Origin: a virus
Virus record (IMG/VR): IMGVR_UViG_3300021598_001024
Coordinates: 1-28,368 of that record
DNA length: 28,368 nucleotides
Strand: one strand, 5' to 3'
Shown: positions 15,887 through 22,943 of the stretch, piece after piece
How the letters are laid out: each line of letters begins with the position of its first letter
Position numbering within the stretch: position 1 is the first letter of the stretch
Position numbers and translations under genes: made by a program
The notes under the pieces: model-generated
Told to the model about the DNA's origin: nothing
Seen by the model: the letters and a program-made list of their open reading frames with translations, nothing else
Database searches by the model: none

Positions 15887-17112
15887 CACCGCAGTTCTTT
15901 CGTGCGCTTGGCATCGCGGAACTCGAAGTCGTACTGAATCAACTTGTCATTCAGTTCGGTTTGGATTTCGAGGTCTCTTGTCGTCAGCACCACCGGAATC
16001 CAACGGCCTAAATCGTAACGGAGGATGCGTGGAGAGAGGAGGAGGTCTTTAAACACCGCGTTGTAGGACTCTTCGTAAAAGCCACTGGAAGCCACGTAGG
16101 ACGATTCTAACTCGCTGTTGGTCACCCGCGTGCCTCCGTCATTTACCGCTCGGGCATAGGGAACTCCCGGCCCTGCCTGAAACCAGTTGCCCCCGATGGA
16201 GTCGTAGTTCTGTTGGCTCACCTTCACCCTGGGTTTCAGCGCGTTACGGAAGTTGATGTAGTCCCACCCGCCGAGCGAGTTCCAAAACGCCAACCTCGTA
16301 TATGGGTACTTGCACTCTTCGTCAAGGAAGACGGTGTAGGTTTGGCTCATCTTGGGGCTGCTGGGAAGCGTTGCCGATTTCAGCACCACGGTGTAGTGCG
16401 TCCATCCAGCATTTGCGCTTGGCCGCATCGAGGTGTTGATTGTTTGGGCCTCCAAGTTGTTTGGATAGATGCCGATATACAGCAACTTATTTGCAAACGT
16501 CCCTGTGGTTGGGACTTGAAAATGATGGCTATTAAGGGCCGTGTTCCCGGAGAAGTATTGGATGTACACGTAGCGCGACCCCGAGTAGCCGGTGTTGATG
16601 AGCGTCACCGTCCCGTAGTCCTTGACCTGCGCATAGATTTCCGTGGGCAGGATGCTCGCAAATTTGCTGGTAGTCGAATCTGGGATGTAGGTGTCGTTGA
16701 TGCCTTGGTCGTAGGGGCTGTATACCTGCTCAAATTGCGCGTTGACGAAGGTGGCCGTGGTGCTGATTTCGTCCAAGTATTCCACGGGCTCGTCGTTGGC
16801 CGTGGGAGCCGATTCAAATCCGAACTTAATCGTGATGAATTTGTAGGCCTTGGTGAACCCAGTGAACATCGCCGAGGCATGGATGCCTTCGTCCTGATAG
16901 ACGTAGTCGCTGACGATGCGGTGGATATCAAACACCCCTGCGTTCGCTGAGTTGGGAAGTTGTTTCAACTTGGCCAGTTCCGTCGTTCCTTCGAACACTT
17001 GGCAGATGTAGCGGAACTTGGGGTCGGTCACATTCACCCCGTCGTAGACCACATAAACCGCGAGGTCGTTGGCTCCGAGGATGGAATGAGAAGGTTGGTA
17101 GTTGATGGTCAT
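15886..17112 (-). CDS. Tail protein, distal-tail-like (unknown detailed role)
   Basis: A 408-aa protein starting MTINYQPSHSILGANDLAVY, with ATGA overlap to the upstream gene and 1-nt overlap to the downstream one. It is beta-rich with aromatic residues and has GVFDIHRIVSDYVYQDEG near residue 60, which I recall from a tail protein that precedes the large tip protein in Bacteroidota phages. The later part includes YTRLAFWNSLGGWDYINFRN and ESYNAVFKDLLLSPRIL. Position suggests a distal tail or hub-adaptor component. No enzymatic motif is visible. Confidence 0.6.
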   Translation of the reverse strand: MTINYQPSHSILGANDLAVYVVYDGVNVTDPKFRYICQVFEGTTELAKLKQLPNSANAGVFDIHRIVSDYVYQDEGIHASAMFTGFTKAYKFITIKFGFESAPTANDEPVEYLDEISTTATFVNAQFEQVYSPYDQGINDTYIPDSTTSKFASILPTEIYAQVKDYGTVTLINTGYSGSRYVYIQYFSGNTALNSHHFQVPTTGTFANKLLYIGIYPNNLEAQTINTSMRPSANAGWTHYTVVLKSATLPSSPKMSQTYTVFLDEECKYPYTRLAFWNSLGGWDYINFRNALKPRVKVSQQNYDSIGGNWFQAGPGVPYARAVNDGGTRVTNSELESSYVASSGFYEESYNAVFKDLLLSPRILRYDLGRWIPVVLTTRDLEIQTELNDKLIQYDFEFRDAKRTKELR

Positions 17113-17720
17113 ATCGTAATCTTAAAAGTGACCTCCATCTCTTCAGGGAAGTTGGCCTTCAAAAAGTCATCCACGTCCATCTTGAATGCAGCCTCAAGGC
17201 GGGGGATGGACTGGTTGTAAAGCATCTCGAAGGGGTCGCTGATAAAGTAAGTGGGCCTGATTCCATAAAGGTACACGCTTCGGGCTATGCGCTTAATCAT
17301 CTGTTGGCGAGGAACGAAGCGGCCCTTCTCGTCGCGCAGGTCAGGCAGACCCTTGACGATGGCCCAGCGGTCGATGGCAGGAATCAACTTGCCCTTCGGC
17401 CCCGTCCCTGAGCCAAACTTAAAGGGGCTGTTAGGAGCCTTGGCATTACTCGCGAATCCTTGCACCCCTTTGTCGACAAAGTTCCAGTAGGGCGACTTCT
17501 TGAATGGGAATGTCAAGGAGAACTCCTGCCCAGTCAAAGGCATCTCCCACACCACATCGCGGTACAAATTGCCCGTGGCGTTCTTGTTTTCTTTGTCAAG
17601 GGTCTCCCGAGCGATGGAGGCGATGCGGTCGGCCACCGTGGACATCTCGAAATAGAGATGCTTGGCGGAGAAAAGGGCCGTCTCACCCTGCCACTTTATC
17701 GGAAACTCAATAAAGGGCAT
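17109..17720 (-). CDS. Tail completion / HK97-gp10-like neck protein
   Basis: A 203-aa protein starting MPFIEFPIKWQGETALFSAK. It has an N-terminal helix (VADRIASIARETLDKENKNA), the segment SPYWNFVDKGVQGFA, which resembles the VDxGV motif of HK97 gp10-like minor proteins, and a C-terminal helix with SRLEA-like packing (NQSIPRLEAAFKMDVDDFLK). Such proteins act at the head-tail joint or in tail completion. It overlaps its neighbours by 14 nt and 4 nt. The call is from motif and neighbourhood. Confidence 0.6.
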   Translation of the reverse strand: MPFIEFPIKWQGETALFSAKHLYFEMSTVADRIASIARETLDKENKNATGNLYRDVVWEMPLTGQEFSLTFPFKKSPYWNFVDKGVQGFASNAKAPNSPFKFGSGTGPKGKLIPAIDRWAIVKGLPDLRDEKGRFVPRQQMIKRIARSVYLYGIRPTYFISDPFEMLYNQSIPRLEAAFKMDVDDFLKANFPEEMEVTFKITI

Positions 17721-18171
17721 CGCACAAATTCAGCGGGTTCGGCACGTTGATGTCGACCTCCACTCCCCATCCCGTCAGCATGTTGTTAAACCTTGCGGTG
17801 AACGGGGTGAGGTTCAGCGGGAATCCAATGACCCATTTGCCAGGAACGAACTGCCCCGAGGTGCTGGCCGCGAGGTTGAACTGCGCCACGATGTCGCGCA
17901 TGATGAGGTGGGTTTCCGAATACACCTGAATCAAATCGACCCCCTGCTGCTCCTCGATGACGAGGTCGGCCACCACAAACTCGTAGGTAAACGTCTCCGA
18001 GTTTTCGTTCGTGGTCACCCGAGTACACTGCGCGTAGAACAGCGGGTACATGTCGATGGTGATTTTGTCGATGTCCAACTCGTCGATGGCCGTGGTGTAG
18101 AACGCTCGGATTTGGTTGTGGTTTGCCGCGAGGTTCCGGAGGATGGTGTCGATGTCAGATAGCGTTACCAT
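17707..18171 (-). CDS. Tail terminator-like protein
   Basis: A 154-aa protein starting MVTLSDIDTILRNLAANHNQ. The pattern N-terminal helix, then IDMYPLFYAQC, YEFVVADLVIEEQQ, ETHLIMRDIVAQF and a C-terminal beta region WGVEVDINV is the general layout of tail terminator / minor tail proteins that cap the tube. It directly follows the tail chaperone and precedes the gp10-like protein, the usual order for tail completion genes. No catalytic motif. Confidence 0.55.
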   Translation of the reverse strand: MVTLSDIDTILRNLAANHNQIRAFYTTAIDELDIDKITIDMYPLFYAQCTRVTTNENSETFTYEFVVADLVIEEQQGVDLIQVYSETHLIMRDIVAQFNLAASTSGQFVPGKWVIGFPLNLTPFTARFNNMLTGWGVEVDINVPNPLNLCDALY

Positions 18172-18385
18172 TGATTTTGTTCGTGTTAGCGTTCAGGTCG
18201 TTTTCGTACGCAAGGTAGGTAAGCACCTCCTCCACCCGCAGGTTCGTCACCGCCTCAAACCGAAGAATGTCGCCCTGAGCCAGCCCGTGAATAACTTGAT
18301 ACCAACCCCACTTCGACCCCATCTTGGACTGCTCGCCTGCAAAGAGGACTCCGTAACGCGACCAAATACCCTCCCGGTATCGTAA
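18155..18385 (-). CDS. Tail assembly chaperone, T-like domain reached by -1 frameshift
   Basis: A 76-residue frame following the T9 slippery run. It contains KWGWYQVIHGLAQGDILRFE and VEEVLTYLAYEND. I recall this WGWY...LAxGDIxxF...VT...LTYLxYE signature as a small conserved protein of Bacteroidota phages located beside the frame-0 protein. An in-frame ATG at 18424 exists inside the upstream gene, but the residues before the slip site (MSDERSPRRDG) look like antisense of meaning rather than protein. The best reading is a -1 fusion of 171 frame-0 residues plus 76, 247 aa in all, analogous to lambda gpGT. Confidence 0.7.
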   Translation of the reverse strand, partial: LRYREGIWSRYGVLFAGEQSKMGSKWGWYQVIHGLAQGDILRFEAVTNLRVEEVLTYLAYENDLNANTNKINGNAI

Positions 18386-18897
18386 AAAAAAACCATCGCG
18401 CCGAGGGCTACGTTCATCGGACACTCAAGCATCTTGTCCCTTTGGCCGGGTGAGGGCTTGTAGGGTTGAATCTCGTACAGCGGTCCCATCGATGAAACCA
18501 CGGGGCGGTACATCACGGACAGCACGTCCGGCAAACTCTCCCAAACATCTCCCTTGCAGTACTCTTCCAAGTCGACAAACTCGCCGAGGGACAACTCGCT
18601 CCAGTCGGGGATGAATCCGTACTCCACGTTCCCGAGAAAGAATCTCGGCACGAGAGGGAACTCCTCCGTTTTGGGTGGCTCCATCAACTTGACCATGATG
18701 CGTGCAATCCTGGCCACGTCCGCAAAGGCGATGCGCTGAACCATTGGCTTGGGCAATCCGCACAGGATTTCGATGCCCAAACGGACAGCGTCCATCCCCT
18801 CCTTGGGTGGGTCGTTTGCCTTGGCCAACTTGATGTAGGTTCCGACGGTGACGTCGGCCATCGTCTCCGGCACTTGGATTCGTTTACGAGTAGACAT
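18247..18897 (-). CDS. Tail assembly chaperone, G-like frame-0 product
   Basis: A 216-aa protein starting MSTRKRIQVPETMADVTVGT. It contains VEYGFIPDWSELSLGEFVDLEE, VLSVMYRPVV and CPMNVALGAMVFFYD, a set I recall in a chaperone-like tail protein of Bacteroidota phages. After the slippery run at codons 169-171 the frame-0 tail still ends in SGVGIKLFTGWLRATFFGLR, resembling the normal end of the family, so the short product is probably real as well. It overlaps the terminase stop by 14 nt. Together with the -1 product it would bind tape measure and tube proteins during tail assembly. Confidence 0.7.
   Translation of the reverse strand: MSTRKRIQVPETMADVTVGTYIKLAKANDPPKEGMDAVRLGIEILCGLPKPMVQRIAFADVARIARIMVKLMEPPKTEEFPLVPRFFLGNVEYGFIPDWSELSLGEFVDLEEYCKGDVWESLPDVLSVMYRPVVSSMGPLYEIQPYKPSPGQRDKMLECPMNVALGAMVFFYDTGRVFGRVTESSLQASSPRWGRSGVGIKLFTGWLRATFFGLRR
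18366..18392 (-). other. Candidate programmed -1 frameshift signal in tail chaperone
   Basis: Minus strand reads ATG GTT TTT TTT TAC: nine T at 18392-18384, with heptamer T TTT TTT (18391-18385) in correct X XXY YYZ phase. Slipping gives TTA and enters the open frame ending at 18155. Four bases further on, an inverted repeat ATACC/GGTAT (18380-18376 and 18370-18366, 5-nt loop) could form a small stimulatory hairpin. Confidence 0.7.
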
Positions 18898-20035
18898 AGT
18901 GGCCCGTTTTGCGCATTATCTTGTTGAGGCAAATGTACCTAACCGCATCGACGATGTGGTTGAAAGCGTCGACAGGCTGGTTGAGCACCTTGCCGTTTTT
19001 GTCGGTCATCCACTTGTAGTTCCTGAACTCCTTTTGAGCGTTGACATCTTCCTCGCGGACGTGGAGGCGGTACCTGCGCATCAGGTCGATGCCGATGCGA
19101 ACGGAGTCCGGCCCCTTCTTCGAGGGCTTGATGTTGAATCCCATGCGGTGCAGTTCGTCGATGGATTTGGGTTCGGCGGAGTCGGCTATGATTTCGGCCC
19201 TGCGGTCAAGGCCCAGCCTGCGCAACTCGTCTGCGATGTCGGTGTTGGTCATCCGTGTTTGGTAGAGCAACTCCTCCACGTAGAGGTCGTCCCCGTCGAG
19301 GTAGACCAGCACCAAGGCCGTGGGGTCGTTGGCGTAGCCCCAGTCCATCCCATAGGCCAGTGGCTTGGCCGTGGCCGGAACCTTGGAATAGATGCTGAAC
19401 TGGAAGATGGTCTCACGGGATTGCCCGCGTTCTCCCAAGCCATAGATACGCCAGTACATCTCGTCGATGGTTTTCAGGCGTTCGATTTCCGCGATGGTCT
19501 CCGGGTTGAGATACGGGTTGTCGAGGTAGGTGGTCTGAAAGAAGGCCGCGTCGTCCCGAGGAATCACCTGCTCGTAAATCCAGTGGAACTCGTCCGACGG
19601 GTTGTAGTCGATGATGACACGGTCGGTGGTTCGCAGCACCAACTGCTGCCAGTCCTCAAACCGTAGTTCGTTGGCTTCGTTGATGAAGAGGATGTCTCTC
19701 TTCCGTCCGCGCACCTTTTGCGCTTGGTCGACGGAGATGAACTCCACGAGGTTTCCAAAGAGGAGGTAGTTGGCTTCGGACTTGTTGTGGTGTTCCTCGG
19801 AGTAGATGTTCTCGCGTTCCAGGATTTCGAAGAAGTCGCGCATCACCGAACCGCGCAACGAGGGAAAGGACTTCCTCGCGATGGTGATGATGGCCCCGCT
19901 GTTTTGATTCTTGAAGGCCAACTCGATGAGGGCCAAGAGGATGGAGTACGTCTTCCCGCTTCGCGTCCCGCCTTGGTGGACTTGGATGCGCTTGTTGCAG
20001 TTCTTGACGTGGTAATAGGTGGCCGCGAGTTTCAC
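18884..20035 (-). CDS. terL: Terminase large subunit
   Basis: A 383-aa ATPase-nuclease that drives DNA into proheads. Walker A is GGTRSGKT (residues 22-29), Walker B DILFINE (114-120), and the coupling segment is around IIDYNPSDEFHW (141-152). The C-terminal RNase H-like nuclease has AYGMDWGYANDPTAL (Asp231), IIADSAEPKS (Asp285) and HIVDAVRY (Asp363), giving the expected three metal-binding acids. It resembles the Terminase_3 / PBSX-like group. The start is GTG at 20035, overlapping the small subunit stop as GTGA. A large plus-strand frame opposite this gene is a shadow. Confidence 0.95.
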   Translation of the reverse strand: MKLAATYYHVKNCNKRIQVHQGGTRSGKTYSILLALIELAFKNQNSGAIITIARKSFPSLRGSVMRDFFEILERENIYSEEHHNKSEANYLLFGNLVEFISVDQAQKVRGRKRDILFINEANELRFEDWQQLVLRTTDRVIIDYNPSDEFHWIYEQVIPRDDAAFFQTTYLDNPYLNPETIAEIERLKTIDEMYWRIYGLGERGQSRETIFQFSIYSKVPATAKPLAYGMDWGYANDPTALVLVYLDGDDLYVEELLYQTRMTNTDIADELRRLGLDRRAEIIADSAEPKSIDELHRMGFNIKPSKKGPDSVRIGIDLMRRYRLHVREEDVNAQKEFRNYKWMTDKNGKVLNQPVDAFNHIVDAVRYICLNKIMRKTGHYVYS

Positions 20036-20352
20036 TCCTTAAACCACGACAGAGGTTGATGGGGGTGAATCTCCACCTCCTGCCGTTCCACGTAGCCACG
20101 GGCCTTCCCTTTGGTTTTGAGGAAGAAGATGGTGGCGGCGGGGTTTCCCTCCTTGACCAGTTTGTAGAGGTGGCTTTCGGCAAAGTCCAAAACCGAGTCG
20201 TTGATTTCGTTGACTCGCTTGCGGTACTCTTCGTCCTCTTCCATCCAGTTGTAGTGCGACCTACGTGAGACGTCGGCGGCCTTGCACGCTGTCGACACGA
20301 TGCCCAAAGACCTCTCCAAGGCTTCGAGCAAGTCCTCTTTTTTCTTGTGCAT
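20032..20352 (-). CDS. terS: Terminase small subunit (probable)
   Basis: A 106-aa protein starting MHKKKEDLLEALERSLGIVS. An HTH-like segment GIVSTACKAADVSRRSHYNWMEE (about residues 16-38) is followed by oligomerisation helices (YRKRVNEINDSVLDFAESHLYKL) and the segment AATIFFLKTKGKARGYVERQ, common in small terminases that recognise packaging sites. A longer start at 20391 would run through a C8/G8 tract and an intergenic hairpin, so ATG 20352 is preferred. Its stop is coupled to the large subunit start. Confidence 0.8.
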   Translation of the reverse strand: MHKKKEDLLEALERSLGIVSTACKAADVSRRSHYNWMEEDEEYRKRVNEINDSVLDFAESHLYKLVKEGNPAATIFFLKTKGKARGYVERQEVEIHPHQPLSWFKE

Positions 20353-20364
20353 TTTGTGAAAGTA

Positions 20365-20392
20365 AATGGGGAGGTCAACGTCCCCCCCCATT
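20365..20392. other. Intergenic hairpin before terminase genes
   Basis: In the 43-bp gap between methyltransferase stop and terminase start, AATGGGG (20365-20371) and CCCCATT (20386-20392) form a perfect 7-bp stem with a 14-nt loop. There is no T-run after it in the direction of transcription, so it is not a classic terminator. It could be an mRNA processing/attenuation element or part of a packaging site. Confidence 0.4.
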
Positions 20393-20395
20393 CGT

Positions 20396-21592
20396 TCAGG
20401 TATTGGGTAGAACGTTCGTTGCTTCTTTGGTGGCTTTCTTGCCAGTGAACTCTTCCCACCGCTTTACGATGACGTCGCAGTACTTGGGGTCGAGTTCAAT
20501 TCCGTAGCATGCTCGCCCTGTTTGTTCGGCGGCGATGACGGTGGTGCCTGAACCCAGGAAAGGGTCGTACACGATTTCTTTGGGCTGTGAGGAGTTGACC
20601 ATCAGGTAGGTAAACAACTCTACGGGCTTCATCGTTGGGTGGTCGGCGTTCTTGCTCGGCTTGTCGAACTCAAGGATGGTGGTCTGCTTGCGGTCGCTAT
20701 ACCATCCGTGTCCTGCTCCGGCCTTCCACCCGTAGAGGCAGGGTTCGTGCTTCCACTGGTAATCTTGGCGGCCCATCACCAAGGCGGACTTGTTCCAAAT
20801 GAGGCATTGCTTTACCTCTTGGCCGCAGTCTTTCACTGCCCCTCGGAAGTTGTACCCTTCGGAGTCGGCGTGCCAAATGTAGAAGGCTGCCCCTTCGTTC
20901 ATGTTCTCGAAGGAGAGTTGCAGGAACTGAAAGAGGAAGGTGCGGAAGTCGGAATCGCTCATGGAGTCGTTTTCGATTTTCAACTTCTCCTTTGTGCCTC
21001 CTTGGTAGTCGACGTTGTAGGGTGGGTCGGTGAGGAGGAGGTTTGCTTTCTGCCCTGCCATCAGTTGCGCCACGGTGTCCGGCTCACGCGAATCTCCGCA
21101 GATGAGTCGGTGGTTGCCCAGCACGTAAACGTCCCCCAGTTGTGTGGTTGCCTCTTTGGGTGCGGCGGGAACCTCGTCGGGGTCGGTGAGTCCTTCCTCG
21201 GTCTTCTCGGGCACCCACACGTCGAGACCCCACGCTTCCAACTCGGCGGCATCCCACTCGTTGGCCAGGATATCCCAGTCCCACTCTCCGTAGCCTACGT
21301 TGTCTTTGATGATAAACTGGCCGTTTTTGTCGCTTTCCCAGTTGGCGATGTAGACGGGCACCTCTTTGAGTCCTGCTTCGAGGCACGCTTTGAGGCGCAT
21401 GTTGCCGCCCAAGACCACCCCGTCGGGGGAGCAGACGATGGGACGCGCTTCGAGCATCTCCGGGAAGTCGCGGATGGATTGTACCAACTTGGCAAACTTG
21501 TCATCCTTGATGACTCGCGGGTTGGTGGGGTTGGGTATCAGTTTGGTTGTTGGCCACAACTGAAAGGACTGCGGGTGCTGTTTGGTCTTCAC
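20396..21592 (-). CDS. ParB-domain fused DNA methyltransferase (N6-adenine/N4-cytosine)
   Basis: A 398-aa protein with GTG start coupled to the upstream stop (GTGA). Residues about 15-85 are a ParB/Srx-like domain (LIPNPTNPRVIKDDKF, VVLGGNMRLKACLEAG). Residues about 155-385 are a class-beta amino methyltransferase: catalytic DPPY at 189-192, HPTMKP at 318-323 and the AdoMet-binding VYDPFLGSGTT around 341-351, followed by YGIELDPKYCDVI. The target base could be adenine N6 or cytosine N4. It likely modifies phage DNA to resist host restriction; its position next to the terminase genes is common for this fusion. No matching endonuclease is visible. Confidence 0.9.
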   Translation of the reverse strand: MKTKQHPQSFQLWPTTKLIPNPTNPRVIKDDKFAKLVQSIRDFPEMLEARPIVCSPDGVVLGGNMRLKACLEAGLKEVPVYIANWESDKNGQFIIKDNVGYGEWDWDILANEWDAAELEAWGLDVWVPEKTEEGLTDPDEVPAAPKEATTQLGDVYVLGNHRLICGDSREPDTVAQLMAGQKANLLLTDPPYNVDYQGGTKEKLKIENDSMSDSDFRTFLFQFLQLSFENMNEGAAFYIWHADSEGYNFRGAVKDCGQEVKQCLIWNKSALVMGRQDYQWKHEPCLYGWKAGAGHGWYSDRKQTTILEFDKPSKNADHPTMKPVELFTYLMVNSSQPKEIVYDPFLGSGTTVIAAEQTGRACYGIELDPKYCDVIVKRWEEFTGKKATKEATNVLPNT

Positions 21593-21792
21593 TTCTCGAG
21601 CAGTTTGTATAGGGCGATGACCGCTTCTACATGTACGTCAGGATGGAATCGCAGGTCTTCCAAAGATTTGGAGAGGTAGGCTATCTCTTTGTTGACCACC
21701 TTGGTCAGCGTGGTTTTGTCTACCGTGCTGGTGCGGTAGGTTCCTTTCGGCCGGCCGGAGGGGTTTCCGGATTGTCCTTTTACGAATGGCAT
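21589..21792 (-). CDS. DUF5681-like small protein
   Basis: A 67-aa basic protein with the N-terminal signature FVKGQSGNPSGRPKGTYRTS, typical of DUF5681-like domains found near terminase and methylase genes in phages. The rest is a helix pair (LTKVVNKEIAYLSKSLEDL, VEAVIALYKLLEK). It overlaps its upstream neighbour by 13 nt and the methyltransferase start by 4 nt. The Gly/Pro/Arg N-terminus may bind nucleic acid; function is not established. Confidence 0.7.
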   Translation of the reverse strand: MPFVKGQSGNPSGRPKGTYRTSTVDKTTLTKVVNKEIAYLSKSLEDLRFHPDVHVEAVIALYKLLEK

Positions 21793-22148
21793 GGTTGGTT
21801 CGGGATTTCTTTTGCGCGGCTATCCCACGCATGTCTTACAAAAAAGTTCTCGCGCTCCCCGGCTTTCACCCACTTGCGGTAGCGTATCAACTTGCGCTCG
21901 GCTTTCAGGGTCTCGACTGCGCCTGCGTCGCTGATGTAGAACTTGTCGTTAAACTGAAAGACCAGCCCTTCGTCCATCAGGTGGGAGAGGGCGGCGGTCA
22001 GCGTTTGGTGTTTCATGTTTGTGTACTTCCGCAGTTCGTCCAAGTTGAAGCAGTGCTTTTTGAGGCTGACGTACACCACCTCTTTGTTGGTGGTGATGCG
22101 ATTGTTGCGGATGTTCTCGTAGAACGTCTCGAGGCTTTTTTGACTCAT
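21780..22148 (-). CDS. Winged-helix DNA-binding protein (possible regulator)
   Basis: A 122-aa protein starting MSQKSLETFYENIRNNRITT. Residues about 36-75 (LDELRKYTNMKHQTLTAALSHLMDEGLVFQFNDKFYIS, read in pieces) form a winged-helix pattern: helix, turn, recognition helix, then a beta wing. The C-terminal part is basic (LKAERKLIRYRKWVKAGERE). It is preceded by the leader CAAACGACAAACG before its ATG, similar to other early genes. It may regulate the middle-to-late switch because it lies between early and packaging genes; that is inference. Confidence 0.65.
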   Translation of the reverse strand: MSQKSLETFYENIRNNRITTNKEVVYVSLKKHCFNLDELRKYTNMKHQTLTAALSHLMDEGLVFQFNDKFYISDAGAVETLKAERKLIRYRKWVKAGERENFFVRHAWDSRAKEIPNQPCHS

Positions 22149-22169
22149 CGTTTGTCGTTTGATGGTTTT

Positions 22170-22541
22170 TTAGTCGCAGGAGGCTTCGTAGGCTCCTTGG
22201 AGTTCTTGCAACATCGAGGCGAGGCAACTGCCGCACCCCTGCACCTTGCGGTTCCGCTTGAGGACGTCTTTGTAGAGTCCTTCGAGCGTCGCAATCTCTG
22301 CTCCCTTCATGACCTCTCCTTCTTTTCGGTCGGCGAAGGTGGTGCGCCACAAGGTCTTCTGCACCTCGTTCATCGGCACCGCGTAGGGGAACGCCACGTT
22401 GAGCCAGCGTTTGCGTTTGTCGCACCCGCAGTCGTCGCCGAGCACCGCTTTGGCTACCTCGGCCACCCCGGTCACCTCGAGGACTTTCTCGACTGTGTCG
22501 CCCAGGCCTTTGGAGCGTCTTGTGTACTGTCTCTTTGCCAT
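22170..22541 (-). CDS. Conserved Cys-rich small phage protein, unknown function
   Basis: A 123-aa basic protein, MAKRQYTRRSKGLGDTVEKV onward. It carries GDDCGCDKRKRWLN (about residues 35-48) and CGSCLASM near the C-terminus, so five cysteines in two groups could bind a metal ion. I recall the CGCDKRKxxLN signature in Bacteroidota phage proteins of unknown role. Neighbours are a NinG-like recombination protein and a winged-helix protein, so a nucleic-acid-related role is likely. Confidence 0.6.
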   Translation of the reverse strand: MAKRQYTRRSKGLGDTVEKVLEVTGVAEVAKAVLGDDCGCDKRKRWLNVAFPYAVPMNEVQKTLWRTTFADRKEGEVMKGAEIATLEGLYKDVLKRNRKVQGCGSCLASMLQELQGAYEASCD

Positions 22542-22550
22542 GCTGTAAAG

Positions 22551-22943
22551 TTAGGTGATTGCTTTGATTAATTCCTGTATCTCTTTGTTGTAGTGGTCAA
22601 TCCATTGTTGAGCGTTGTCCTCGCTCATCTTGAGGACACGATGGCTTTTGACCATCAACTGCTCCGCTGTGCCTTCCCCGTAGATTCCGTCGAGACGGCA
22701 TCCAAAGATGTACTGCTGTCCGTTGCCGTAGAGGTTGCAGGCGGGGCATTGGGGCTTGACGTTCATGTCGTCCCAACGAGTCGCGTACTTGGCCCGCGTC
22801 ACAAAATGGCCTGCGTGCATCTTTGTCCAGTGGTTGCTTTTGCCACAGGTGAAGCACGCAACTATCCCTGCGTGGTCGGCATCCTTCATGCGCACCCACT
22901 TCGAAAAAACGGTGTCTAACTTCTTGCGTGTTGGTGCTTTCAT
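22551..22943 (-). CDS. ninG: NinG/Rap-like zinc-binding recombination protein
   Basis: A 130-aa protein; ATG 22943 overlaps the methyltransferase stop (ATGA) and is preferred over 22955. It has a zinc-finger/HNH-like core: CFTCGKSNHW (CxxC), then MHAGHFVTRAKYATRWDDMNV, then CPACN (CxxC), matching the lambda NinG (Rap) family, a Holliday-junction/recombination nuclease. It is shorter than lambda NinG, lacking much of the N-terminus. Its coupling to a DNA methyltransferase might suggest a restriction pair, but the NinG signature argues for recombination instead. Confidence 0.75.
   Translation of the reverse strand: MKAPTRKKLDTVFSKWVRMKDADHAGIVACFTCGKSNHWTKMHAGHFVTRAKYATRWDDMNVKPQCPACNLYGNGQQYIFGCRLDGIYGEGTAEQLMVKSHRVLKMSEDNAQQWIDHYNKEIQELIKAIT

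Noticed and set aside
20639-21679. Long plus-strand frame opposite the ParB-methyltransferase
   Set aside because: The minus strand carries clear DPPY and FLGSGT motifs; the plus frame is a codon-bias shadow.
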